Assembly (NCBI GenBank): GCA_002422085.1
Contig: DISZ01000011.1
Span: 41,768-105,767, forward strand
From: Rhodobacteraceae bacterium UBA6197
GTDB lineage: Bacteria > Pseudomonadota > Alphaproteobacteria > Rhodobacterales > Rhodobacteraceae
Direction: 5' to 3'
DNA length: 64,000 nt
In this document: one piece after another, positions 1 to 8,395 of the stretch
Numbering within the stretch: the stretch's first letter is position 1
Layout of the letters: each line of letters begins with the position of its first letter
Translations under genes and position numbers: made by a program
Notes under the pieces: model-generated
Seen by the model: only the letters and a program-made list of their open reading frames with translations
Databases searched by the model: none
What the model was told of the DNA's origin: nothing

Positions 1-1252
1 GGCCGGTCAGGTGGAAGGGCTCGGCGATCAGCCGGTCGATCCGGTGGCGCGGGTTGAAACTGCCGTAGGGATCCTGAAACACCACCTGAACCTGCGCGCG
101 CAGCGGTGCCGGCATCGCCCGGCTGACCGGCGCGCCGTTCAGCGTGATTGCCCCGCCTTGCAGCGTCTCCAGACCCAGAATCGCCCGCGTCAGGGTGGAT
201 TTGCCGCAGCCCGACTCTCCCACCAGCCCAAGGCTTTCGCCGGCGAAAATCGAAAAGCTGACATCGTCGACCGCGCGCAGCAGAGGGTGGGCCGCAAAGG
301 CCGAGGGGCGCGGCAGCCGGTAGCTGCGCTCGGCATGGGTGACGGTGAGAAGGGTATTTTCGGGTGCCGGAGGGCGCGAATCCGGAGCCGTCGGAGGTGA
401 GTATTTTTGCCAAAAAGAAGCGGGCTCGGTTTCTTTTTGGTGCAAATACTCCCCGCGGAGCGTCCCACGCCGGGGTCCGGGCGCTGGCTGATGGGTGGAG
501 GCGGCGAACAGCGCCCGCGTATAAGGGTGGGTGCGGTTGCGAAACAGCGTTTCGGTCGGGCCCTGTTCGACGATGCGGCCGGATTTCATCACCGCGGTCC
601 GCCCCGCGAGGTTGGCGATGACGGCCAGATCGTGGGTGATCAGCAGCAGGCTCATGCGCTCTTCCTCGACCAGACCCCGGAGCAGATCGAGGATCTGCGC
701 CTGCGTGGTCACGTCAAGCGCGGTGGTCGGCTCATCCGCGATCAGCAGCGCCGGCCTGAGCGCGATTGCCAGCGCGATGGCGACGCGCTGGCGCTGGCCG
801 CCGGACAGTTCGTGCGGGTAAAGCGACAGCGGAAAGCGGGGAGCCGACAGCCCGACACGGTCAAGCCGGGCGCGGGCGGTTGCCCGCGCCTCGGCCCGGC
901 TGACGCGGCCATGGACGCGCAGCGTTTCGGCGACCTGATCGCCGATCGTCATCAGCGGGTTCAGCGCCGTCATCGGTTCTTGAAAGATCATCGCGATGCG
1001 TTTGCCGCGGATCTGGCACAGCGCGGGTTCCTTCAGCGCGAGCAGGTCCTGGCCGTCAAACCGGGCGCTGCCCGTTCCGGTGGCGCCTTCGGGCAACAGC
1101 CCCATCAGCGCCAGCGCGGTCAATGACTTGCCCGAGCCGCTTTCGCCCACGAGGCCGAAGATCTCGCCTTGGTTCAGCGTCAGGTTCACCTCCGACAGCA
1201 GCGGCGTGCCGTGCAGCGAAACGGAAAGGTCGCGCAGATCCAGCAGGCTCAT
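1..1252 (-). CDS. Fused double ATP-binding protein of a dipeptide/oligopeptide ABC importer (3' end outside window)
   Basis: This protein would hydrolyse ATP at the cytoplasmic face of a peptide-type importer. It carries two ATPase domains in one chain, like DppD joined to DppF. Domain 1 has Walker A GESGSGKS (about residues 36-43), the signature LSGGQRQR (about 143), Walker B LLIADEPT, and the family C-terminal HPYTRAL motif. Domain 2 has a second Walker A GESGCGKS (about 345) and VFQDPYGSFNPR before the window edge. The start ATG overlaps the stop of the upstream permease (ATGA), which indicates translational coupling in one operon. The frame is open from 1252 to base 1. Oddity: residues about 264-290, in the linker between the domains, are encoded by the dispersed hairpin repeat (381-461), giving a peptide containing RGEYLHQKE and SFWQKYSPP. 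The function is clear from motifs; the substrate is not. Confidence 0.93.
   Translation of the reverse strand, partial: MSLLDLRDLSVSLHGTPLLSEVNLTLNQGEIFGLVGESGSGKSLTALALMGLLPEGATGTGSARFDGQDLLALKEPALCQIRGKRIAMIFQEPMTALNPLMTIGDQVAETLRVHGRVSRAEARATARARLDRVGLSAPRFPLSLYPHELSGGQRQRVAIALAIALRPALLIADEPTTALDVTTQAQILDLLRGLVEEERMSLLLITHDLAVIANLAGRTAVMKSGRIVEQGPTETLFRNRTHPYTRALFAASTHQPAPGPRRGTLRGEYLHQKETEPASFWQKYSPPTAPDSRPPAPENTLLTVTHAERSYRLPRPSAFAAHPLLRAVDDVSFSIFAGESLGLVGESGCGKSTLTRAILGLETLQGGAITLNGAPVSRAMPAPLRAQVQVVFQDPYGSFNPRHRIDRLIAEPFHLTG
381..461. repeat. Dispersed hairpin repeat lying inside a coding sequence
   Basis: The two arms are GGAGGTGAGTATTTTTGCC-AAAAAGAAGC and GGTTTCTTTTTGGTGCAAATACTCCCCGCGGAGC. 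They are arranged so that the A/T-rich ends face each other across a short G/C-rich loop. This matches the repeat family found at gene ends elsewhere in the window, but here it is read through in frame within the linker of the fused ATPase. Confidence 0.8.
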
Positions 1253-2061
1253 CCGCGCCGCCTCAGTCTTGGGTCGAGTGCGTCGCGCAGCCCGTCGCCC
1301 AGCAGGTTCAGCCCCAGCACCGTGGCCACGATCGCCAGCCCCGGAAACAGCGCCACATGCGGCGCGAGCGTGACCATGGTCTGCGCCTCGGCCAGCATCC
1401 GGCCCCAGCTGGGGGTCGGGGGTTGGGCGCCAAGGCCGACGTAGGACAGGCCCGCCTCGGCCAGAATCCCCAGTGAAAACTGGATGGTGCCCTGCACGAT
1501 CAGCAGGTTGGCGATATTGGGCAGGATGTGCTCGACCGAGATCCGGGCCGCGCCCTTGCCCGCCACCTGGGCTGCGCGGATATAATCAAGCGTCCAGAGG
1601 CTGAGCGCGCCGGCGCGGGTCACGCGGGCAAACACCGGGATGTTGAAGATGCCGATGGCGATGATCGCGTTCAGCGCCGAGGGGCCGAATACGGCGGTGA
1701 TGAGAATCGCGATGACGAGGCTGGGGAAGGCAAAGACGAGGTCGTTGCCGCGCATGATCAGTTCGTCCAGCCAGTTGTCGCGGCGGGCGGCGGCGGTCAG
1801 GCCCAGCGGCACACCGAGGCCCGCGCCGATGCCCACCGCCACCAGCGCCACCGACAGCGAAGTGCGCGCCCCGGTCATCAGCATCGCGGCGATGTCGCGG
1901 CCAAAGTGGTCGGTGCCGAACCAATGCGCCGCCGAGGGCGGTTGCAGCTTTTGCGCGATCGTCAGGGTGGTGATGTCATAGGGTGTCCAGATCAGCGACA
2001 CCAGCGCGGCGGCCAGTGCCGTGGCTGAAAGCACGGCCCCGAGGGCGAGGGCGGGCCTCAT
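1249..2061 (-). CDS. Peptide ABC transporter permease (DppC/OppC type)
   Basis: This is an inner-membrane permease subunit of a dipeptide/oligopeptide importer, 270 residues, as usual for DppC. It has an N-terminal membrane helix (about residues 5-25), then a short periplasmic stretch containing HWFGTDHFGRD, a hallmark of DppC-type subunits. The binding-protein-dependent transport domain follows, with the EAA-like segment running through RAAQVAGKGAARISVEHILPN. Its start ATG overlaps the stop of the DppB-like gene, and its stop overlaps the ATPase start, so the three form a tightly coupled operon transcribed right to left. The substrate is not evident; peptides are the default, but nickel, glutathione or opines use the same family. 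Confidence 0.92.
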   Translation of the reverse strand: MRPALALGAVLSATALAAALVSLIWTPYDITTLTIAQKLQPPSAAHWFGTDHFGRDIAAMLMTGARTSLSVALVAVGIGAGLGVPLGLTAAARRDNWLDELIMRGNDLVFAFPSLVIAILITAVFGPSALNAIIAIGIFNIPVFARVTRAGALSLWTLDYIRAAQVAGKGAARISVEHILPNIANLLIVQGTIQFSLGILAEAGLSYVGLGAQPPTPSWGRMLAEAQTMVTLAPHVALFPGLAIVATVLGLNLLGDGLRDALDPRLRRRG

Positions 2062-3002
2062 CGCGGCGTCCTCAGCCGGGGATCGGCGCTGGCATAGGCC
2101 AGATCGGTCAGGAAGGTGACCAGGATCACCGCGAACACCAGAATCATCACCACCGATTCGACCACGATCAGGTCGCGCTGGGTGATCGCCTGAAAGATCA
2201 GCCGCCCGAGGCCGGGAATATAGAACACGTTTTCGATGATGATCGCGCCGGCCAGCAGGAACGAAAACTGCATGCCGAGGATGGTCAGCACCGGGATCAG
2301 CGCGTTGCGCAGTGCGTGGCGGGTCAGGGTCTGGCGCCGGCTGAGGCCCTTGGCGCGGGCGGTGCGGATATAGTCCTGACCCAGCGTCTCGATCAGCGCC
2401 GAGCGCAGGACGCGGGCCAGAATCGCCGCTTGCGGCAGCGCCAGCGCGATCGCGGGCAGGGTCAGCGCGCGCAGCGCCTCGGCCGGGTTCGCCCAGCCCG
2501 GAAAGCCGCCCGCCGGAAACAGCCGCCAGTGAATCGCAAACACCAGCACCAGCAGCATGGCAAACCAGAAGTTGGGCACCGCGATGCCCAGTTGCGTGGC
2601 GCCCATCGCGGCCAGATCGGTGGCGCGACCGCGCCGGGCGGCGGCCAGAATGCCGATCGGCAGGGCGATGGCGGTCGAGAGCAGCAGCGCCATCAGCGCC
2701 AGCGGCAGCGAGACCGTCAGCCGCGCGGCGACCAGATCGGCCACCGGCACCTTGTAGGTATAAGAGATGCCGAAATCGCCGGTCATCATGCCGGTGATCC
2801 AGCCGAGGTAGCGCAGCGGCAGCGACTGGTTCAGCCCAAGGCTGTCACGCAGCGCCGCGACCGTATCGGGGGCGGCGTTCAGGCCCAGCATATAGGCCGC
2901 CGGGTCGCCGGGGATCACCTCGATCATGGCAAAGATGACGAGGCTGGCGGCCACGAGGCTGGCGATGAGCGAGATCAGGCGCTTGAACAGATAACGGGTC
3001 AT
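2058..3002 (-). CDS. Peptide ABC transporter permease (DppB/OppB type)
   Basis: This is an inner-membrane permease subunit, 314 residues, beginning MTRYLFKRLISLIASL with the typical first membrane helix. It has the DppB-type periplasmic features (VIPGDPAAYMLG, LGLNQSLPLRYLGW, GDFGISY) and the conserved EAA-type loop LGQDYIRTARAKGLSRRQ. The upstream open frame extends to 3278 through low-complexity sequence. I chose the ATG at 3002 because GGAAGGAG lies six to seven bases before it and because family members begin at this point. It is the first gene of the permease-permease-ATPase operon. The matching substrate-binding protein lies upstream on the same strand but about 3.7 kb away, past an oppositely oriented gene. 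Confidence 0.92.
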   Translation of the reverse strand: MTRYLFKRLISLIASLVAASLVIFAMIEVIPGDPAAYMLGLNAAPDTVAALRDSLGLNQSLPLRYLGWITGMMTGDFGISYTYKVPVADLVAARLTVSLPLALMALLLSTAIALPIGILAAARRGRATDLAAMGATQLGIAVPNFWFAMLLVLVFAIHWRLFPAGGFPGWANPAEALRALTLPAIALALPQAAILARVLRSALIETLGQDYIRTARAKGLSRRQTLTRHALRNALIPVLTILGMQFSFLLAGAIIIENVFYIPGLGRLIFQAITQRDLIVVESVVMILVFAVILVTFLTDLAYASADPRLRTPR

Positions 3003-5014
3003 CGCTGCTCCTTCCTCGGGCAGGCTAGCGGGGCGCGCGGGCGAGGGGAAGGGGGGGATCTGGCGGTTGGCGGGGCGGGACGGGGGCAAGAGGAGGGCAT
3101 GGGGCGAGGGCCGGTGCGGTTGGGCGGGTGGGGCAGAGGGGCGAAGGCTGTGGTGCGGCAGGTGCGGTGGGGCGGGTGGGGCAGAGGGGCGAAGGCTGTG
3201 GTGCGGCGGGAAGGGTTGGGGAGGTGGGGTGAGGATTGCCAAGAGCGCGTCACCTGTTTCGCCAATCAGGTTGCCCATGAGGGCAGCAGGCCGGGCGGCT
3301 CGGGGGATCTTGCCGCCCGAATGCGTCAGGCTTGGGCCGTGCGCGAAAGGTGGTCGGATTTCGGGGCAAAGCGATCAGGCGGCCAGCACGACCGGCAGCG
3401 CCTGACCGACCGGCGGCGCGTGGCATCGACCGCGACCAGATGGCAGAACGTTCCGCGACCTTGCCGCGGGGCCCGGAGGCGGAAAAGACCACGCGGCCCA
3501 GAACCCCGACCGCCTGCGTGCCGAAGAGTTGGAGGAAAAGCCTCGGGCGAGGGCGGGGGCGCGGGCTTTCACGCCGGATGCCGCGCGATTTTTCAGCGCC
3601 AGATCGCACGGCCCCCGAAGGTTGGTCCGTGTTTCCGAGGTCAGTGCCGGTGCTGCGGCAAAGACTGGTGGTGCGCCTTGCGTTCTGGCCCTGTTCGGCG
3701 GTGTTGAGGTTCGACAGACCGGCACGTTTGGCCCGTCCGGTCAGACCCTGTTGGGTGCCGGATGCCGTCAGCGACCAAAGGTCTGTTATCACAAAGTGTC
3801 AGAGCCGGCGCGGGGCCGTATCGGGTTTCGCAGCAAGGCAGCAAGGCAGGTGGGTGGGTGGCCGATGTGGCTGCGCTGCCCTGCGCCTTGCAAGTCCATG
3901 ACCTGTCGGGGAGGTCGGGTCGATGGCCGCAGGCCAACCTGCCCGTTCCGAGGGCAACAACCCGTGCCGCCTCCGGCTATTCAGGCTCCGATCCGGGCTT
4001 GTCCACCGGCCACGACACCTGCCTGAAATCGATCTGGATAGGCGGTGACCTCTAACCTTGCCGATGGACCGACAAGCACGACGGGTCAGGTTCGCCGCGC
4101 GACCGTCGATAGTCTGCCAGGGTGGTCCTGTCGAACAGCACCGAGGGTGAACACGATGACTATCGAAATAGTGACGTCACTTCCTTTGTTTGATGGCGCA
4201 TCGGTCCTTCCGGGGGAGGATCTCATCCATGAGCGGAAACGGTTCCCGTATGTTGGGAGGTTGGCCAACGCCTCTGGCGTGATGGTGCTGCGGGCGCCTT
4301 CCGGTGAACAGATATCGGCGCCTCATCTGGCGTGCGAGCTGCCCGAGCCTTGGTCCGTCGAGGGATGGTGTTGGAAGGCGGGGATCTGAAGACAGACCGG
4401 CCGGTGATCACGCAACCAGCGCCCGTTTCGGGCTTTTTCGGGATCGGCGCGACAATGCGGCCGCCCGGTCACTGGCCCTGCGCTGCCGTTGGTTCCGCTT
4501 GCGGAAATCCGATGGGCGCAGCCGCTTCAGCGGGCCCTTTGCGCCTGCGTCGGATGGCGGGTTCCCGCAGTTGCCGGCAGGTAATCGGGGCCGCGGGGCA
4601 ATCGGGGCGTGGACAACGGCGGGGCCTTGGCCATTCGCATCGGCAGGGGCTTTGGTTACGGGCCGGACCAGATCATCACCGAAAACGCCGATCTTTTCGT
4701 CCTCGGGGTTGCCGCCCCCGCCGCCACCCATGCGCAAACGGCGGGCATTTCGTCGGGCGCCATGGCGCCCAGATCGTTCGTTGCGGGCCCGCCCGCCGCG
4801 CTGCCCTGTGCGCCGCCCGGGTCAAGGCGACCGCGGCGGGCGGGCGGCGAACGCGCGGATTTGTGGCAACACCGTCTTGCGCATGGCGCGATCGGCGTGG
4901 CGAATGACCCGCCGCGGGTTGACGCGCGGCGGCGTTCGGGGGCTGATGGGGGCTTCACGGTCTGCTGCAAGGCCGGAGATTCGGTTTGGTTTTCTGCCAG
5001 GGGCCCTGCATATC
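3003..5014. other. About 2 kb with no supported gene; contains a 48-bp tandem repeat
   Basis: Frames are open on both strands, as expected at this GC content, but none shows recognisable motifs, a good ribosome binding site or a family-like composition. The best candidates, at 3250-3792 minus and 4332-4907 plus, read as arginine/proline-rich shadow sequence. A GC-rich tandem duplication lies at 3113-3210. The stretch could be decayed coding sequence left after an insertion or deletion between the substrate-binding protein gene and the permease genes. I see no intact gene in it. Confidence 0.55.
3113..3210. repeat. Two-copy 48-bp tandem repeat
   Basis: GGTGCGGT followed by GGGCGGGTGGGGCAGAGGGG and GCGAAGGCTGTGGTGCGGC occurs at 3113 and again at 3161, with a period of 48 bp and almost no divergence. 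It lies just upstream of the DppB-like permease start on the minus strand. Confidence 0.8.
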
Positions 5015-5863
5015 GTGACTTATTCGACGTTTGGACTGTGTCGCCCCGCGCTTGCGCTGGCGTTTGTGGCGTTGCTGTCGGCCTGCGGTGCGCCGCCGGT
5101 GGTCGAGCCTGCGGTGCCGGCCGTTTACGGCGCGCTGGTCGATGGCGACAACACCATTCCGGCGGTCAACCCGAAATACCTCAACGAACGCAACCGGCGC
5201 ACCTGGGTGGCCTATGAGGGGCCCGAGCCGGCGGGAACGATCGTCGTCGATCCGCATGCGCGGCTGCTTTACCACGTCGTCGAGCCGGGCAAGGCGATGC
5301 GCTTTGGCATCGCGGTGGGCCGCGAGGGGCGCGGCTTCAAGGGCGACGCGGTAGTGCGGCGCAAGGAGCTTTACCCCTACTGGGCGCCGACCAGGAACAT
5401 GATCCGGCAAGACCCCGAGATCTATGGCGAACTGGCCGGCGGTCTGCCGGGTGGGCTGGACAACCCCCTGGGCGCGCGGGCGCTTTATCTTTACCGCAAC
5501 GGCAAGGACACGATGTATCGGATCCATGGCACGATGGACCCCAGCTCGATCGGCAAGGCGACCTCGGCGGGCTGCATCCGGCTGTTCAACCAGGACATCA
5601 TCGACATGTTCGACGAAGCGCCGATGGGCACCCGCGTCAAGGTGCGCTCCAAGGCCGAAAGCCTGGCGCTGGAAGGGCCGATGGTGCAACTGCACACGGG
5701 CTATCTGGTGCCTGCCGACGCGCTCGATCTGATCGAGGCCGATCAGGCCGCCTATGACGCCGGGCTGCTGATCGACCCTGCCGTGGAAGAGGCCGAGGCC
5801 CATGCCCGTGCCGTCGAGGCGGCCCGCGCCGCCCGCGAGATCGAACTGCGCGGCGGCAACTAG
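5015..5863 (+). CDS. L,D-transpeptidase family lipoprotein (YkuD domain)
   Basis: This is probably an envelope enzyme that forms 3-3 peptidoglycan cross-links or attaches proteins to peptidoglycan. From the GTG at 5015 the protein is 282 residues. It starts with a short positively charged segment, a hydrophobic stretch and the lipobox LSAC (Cys24), so it should be a lipoprotein. The YkuD domain covers about residues 74-210. It has the catalytic His in YRIHGTM (His171) and the active-site motif SAGCIR (Cys187), with the downstream partner arginine. A much longer upstream frame (from 4304) lacks family-like sequence, so the start next to the signal sequence was chosen; the ribosome site is weak and the exact start is uncertain. 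The C-terminal tail is alanine/glutamate-rich and probably helical. The gene is oriented against its neighbours and splits the importer genes. Confidence 0.88.
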   Translation: MTYSTFGLCRPALALAFVALLSACGAPPVVEPAVPAVYGALVDGDNTIPAVNPKYLNERNRRTWVAYEGPEPAGTIVVDPHARLLYHVVEPGKAMRFGIAVGREGRGFKGDAVVRRKELYPYWAPTRNMIRQDPEIYGELAGGLPGGLDNPLGARALYLYRNGKDTMYRIHGTMDPSSIGKATSAGCIRLFNQDIIDMFDEAPMGTRVKVRSKAESLALEGPMVQLHTGYLVPADALDLIEADQAAYDAGLLIDPAVEEAEAHARAVEAARAAREIELRGGN

Positions 5864-5866
5864 ACG

Positions 5867-6267
5867 GCAAACGACACAAGGCGAACGCGGCCAGTAAACG
5901 CGGGGAGGGGGCGGCCGGAGGGCTGCCCCCGTTTTCGTTTCGACCCTGCCGGGGACTCGGGGCCGGGGGTTTTCGGGCCGGGTCGCGTCGCGTCGAGAGG
6001 GGGCGCGCGCCGGAGGGTGGCATACGGGGAAGACCGGCGCTGCCATGCCGTTGGGGTGCCGTGCCGGGCGGGGGTATTCGGGCCGGGCCGGGCCGGGTCG
6101 CGTCGCGTCGAGAGGGGGCGCGCCGGAGGGTGGCATGCGGGGAAGACTGGCGCTGCCATGCCGTTGGGGTGCCATGCCGTGTCGGGCGGCGCTATTCGGG
6201 CCGGGAAGATCGGTTTCGGCCATGCCCCAGGGGTTCGGGTCGTGCCGGGGGGGGCAGCGCCGTTCTG
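5867..6267. repeat. Intergenic stretch with two-copy ~113-115 bp tandem duplication
   Basis: The block starting GGTCGCGTCGCGTCGAGAGG at 5981 recurs at 6096. It includes CGGAGGGTGGCAT and GCTGCCATGCCGTTGGGGTG, and the spacing is 113-115 bp because of a small GC indel. The copies run together to about 6200. No gene is visible. The stretch separates the convergent L,D-transpeptidase and cupin genes. Confidence 0.75.
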
Positions 6268-6606
6268 TCACAGGCGGATGACGTAATCCTTGGTGGTGGT
6301 TTCCAGCACCTCCCAAGTGCCGCAAAAACCGGGCCGGATGACAAAGCTGTCGCCGGGGCCGACGTGCCGGGCGTGGCCATCGGCGCCGGTCAGCACCGAG
6401 CGGCCGGACAGGATCCGGCAATATTCCCATTCGTCATAGCTTATGCGCCATTTGCCCGGCGTGCTTTGCCAGATGCCGCAATAAAGCCCGTCACGGTCTT
6501 CGACATTCCATGTCGTGTGGACCGGGTCGCCGGCAAGAACCTTGGTGGGGTCGGGCCGGGTGACTTCGGGTGTGGCGGCGGCGGGGGTGAGAGGAATGAT
6601 CTGCAT
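6268..6606 (-). CDS. Small cupin-domain protein
   Basis: This is a 112-residue single-domain cupin of the type related to ureidoglycine aminohydrolase-like cupins (DUF861 group). Visible features are GKWRISYDEWEYCRILSG, with the first cupin motif region, and HVGPGDSFVIRPGFCGTWEV, with the second motif (G-D-x-F-V-I-x-P-G-x-x-G-x-W-E). Such small cupins often sit beside amino-acid or peptide transport and catabolic genes. This one lies directly downstream of the periplasmic binding-protein gene on the same strand (gap about 110 bp), so it is probably co-transcribed with it. The enzymatic activity, if any, cannot be told from sequence. Confidence 0.85.
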   Translation of the reverse strand: MQIIPLTPAAATPEVTRPDPTKVLAGDPVHTTWNVEDRDGLYCGIWQSTPGKWRISYDEWEYCRILSGRSVLTGADGHARHVGPGDSFVIRPGFCGTWEVLETTTKDYVIRL

Positions 6607-6718
6607 GCGCCCTTCAAGAGGTTACCTTTGGAAACGACCCCGCCCGCACCGCATCGGGGCCGGGCGGGGTGATGCGCCGCTGTTGCGGGCGGGCAAGCTT
6701 GTGGCCGCCGGGGTCGGC

Positions 6719-8191
6719 TCAGTCAACCCAATGCACGGCGGTCAGATCGTTGGCCTGGGCGGGCGAGTTTTCCCAAAGCCCTTCGATCTTGGCATTGGCG
6801 ACTCCGGTCTTGGCCAGTTGGAACAGATAGGCGTTGACGTAGTCATCCGCGATCATCTGCTGCGCGGCCTTCAGCAGATCCGAGCGTTTGGCCGCATCGG
6901 TGGTGCTGTCCAGCTCTGCCATCAAGGCGACGAATTCGGGCTTGGCGTATTGGAAATAGTAGTCGGGCCGCGCATAGATGCCGATATCCATCGGCTCGGT
7001 ATGGCTGATGACGGTCAGGTCAAAGTCGCGCCCCTTGAACACCTGCTCCAGCCATTGCGCCCATTCGAGGTTGGCCACCTCGGTCTTGATTCCGACGGCG
7101 GCCAGCTCGGCGGCGATGATCTCGCCGCCACGGCGGGCATAGGTGGGCGGCGGCAGCGCAAGGCGCAGCGTCAGGTCTGAGACCCCGGCCTCGGCCAGCA
7201 GCGCCTTTGACTTTTCCGGGTCATAGGCCGATTGCGCGGTCAGGTCGATATAGTCGGGGTTGTGCGGCGCGAAATGGGTGCCGATGGGCGTGCCATAGCC
7301 GAACATCGCACCGTCAATGATGTCCTGGCGGTTGATCGCATGGGCGATCGCCTCGCGGACCTTGACGTTGTCTAGCGGCGCGCGGGCGTTGTTCATCGCC
7401 AGAATCGTCTCGCCCTCGGTCGAGCCGACCATCACCCGAAAGCGCGGGTCGGCGGCCAGCTGCGGCAGGGTTTCGGGTGCTGGAAAGTTCGGGAAGGCAT
7501 CGACATCGCCCGCCATCATCGCCGCGAAAGCCGCCGTCGGGTCCGAGATGAACCGGAAGGTGGCGCGGCTGAGCGCCGGTTTCGCGCCCCAGTAGCCGGG
7601 GTAGGCGGTCAGGGTGACGTGATCGCCCTGCGCCCATTCGGCAAAGGCAAAAGGCCCGGTGCCGACCGGATGCGTCGCCGCCTCGGCCGCCGTTTCGGGG
7701 GCAAGGATCACCGCGTCGCCCCAGGCCATCTTCCAGTCGAACGCGCCATCGGGGGATTTGAGCGTGACCTTGACGGTGGTCGGATCGACCGCCTCGACGG
7801 AACTGATCCCGGCAAACAGCGCCTTTTGCGCATTGGCGCTGTCTTCGGCGCGGGCGCGATCGAGGCTGAACACGACATCGCTGGCATCAAAGGCGCTGCC
7901 ATCCTGGAAGGTGACGCCGCTGTGCAGCGAAAAGGTCCAGACCGTGCCATCCTCGGAGGTTTGCCAGCTTTCGGCCAGCGCGGGGTGCACCGCGCCATCG
8001 GGGCCAAAGCGGGTCAGGCCCTCGAACAGGTTGGCATAGACCACCTCGTCAATCGCGGCGGCGGCGCCGGCGGTCGGATCAAGGTTGGGCGGCTCGAGCA
8101 CCATGCCAAGGGTCAAGGTGTCGGGGGCGGCATGGGCCGCGCCGGCCATCAGCACCAGCGCCGCGACCGGGAATTTGAGGCGGTTGAACAT
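6719..8191 (-). CDS. Peptide ABC transporter substrate-binding protein (SBP family 5)
   Basis: This is a periplasmic solute-binding protein, 490 residues. MFNRLKFPVAALVLMAGAAHA is a classic Sec signal peptide ending in AHA. The mature part shows family-5 features: LEPPNLDPTAGAAAAIDEVV, LAESWQTSEDGTVWTFSLHS, FDASDVVFSLDRA and VREAIAHAINRQDIIDG. The frame continues upstream to 8359, but the ATG at 8191 has AAAGGGA seven bases before it and starts the signal peptide. It is the likely partner of the permeases and ATPase at 1-3002 on the same strand, although it is separated from them by the cupin, the oppositely oriented L,D-transpeptidase and an empty stretch. The ligand is not evident. Confidence 0.93.
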   Translation of the reverse strand: MFNRLKFPVAALVLMAGAAHAAPDTLTLGMVLEPPNLDPTAGAAAAIDEVVYANLFEGLTRFGPDGAVHPALAESWQTSEDGTVWTFSLHSGVTFQDGSAFDASDVVFSLDRARAEDSANAQKALFAGISSVEAVDPTTVKVTLKSPDGAFDWKMAWGDAVILAPETAAEAATHPVGTGPFAFAEWAQGDHVTLTAYPGYWGAKPALSRATFRFISDPTAAFAAMMAGDVDAFPNFPAPETLPQLAADPRFRVMVGSTEGETILAMNNARAPLDNVKVREAIAHAINRQDIIDGAMFGYGTPIGTHFAPHNPDYIDLTAQSAYDPEKSKALLAEAGVSDLTLRLALPPPTYARRGGEIIAAELAAVGIKTEVANLEWAQWLEQVFKGRDFDLTVISHTEPMDIGIYARPDYYFQYAKPEFVALMAELDSTTDAAKRSDLLKAAQQMIADDYVNAYLFQLAKTGVANAKIEGLWENSPAQANDLTAVHWVD

Positions 8192-8395
8192 GTAAGTCCC
8201 TTTCCGGCATGGGTTTGCCACGGATTTGCTGGCGCCATGATTGACCCGATTGCCGCGCCGATCAAGCGTCTTGCGCGCCGCCGCCCAGCACCGGGGCCGG
8301 GTCCGGCGCGCCTTGTCGCTGCATTGCAGCATCTGAATTCTTGCCTCAACGCCCCGCAATAGGTATCAAGTGCGGGTCAAAAGAGGATGACCAAC

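Noticed and set aside
1983..3707. 574-codon plus-strand open frame over the permease genes
   Set aside because: It is antisense to two clear ABC permeases and rich in Arg/Gln/Gly, a shadow frame produced by high GC.
4385..4395. GGTGATCACG resembling the operator core
   Set aside because: It is a single copy without TTT/AAA flanks in a gene-empty stretch, not near a promoter of a TCA gene.
4304..5014. Long N-terminal extension of the L,D-transpeptidase frame
   Set aside because: The sequence before the GTG at 5015 is low-complexity and unlike the family, while the signal sequence with lipobox starts exactly after 5015.
4955..6430. 491-codon minus-strand frame
   Set aside because: It is antisense to the L,D-transpeptidase and continues through the tandem duplication; the repetitive Pro/Arg sequence has no motifs.
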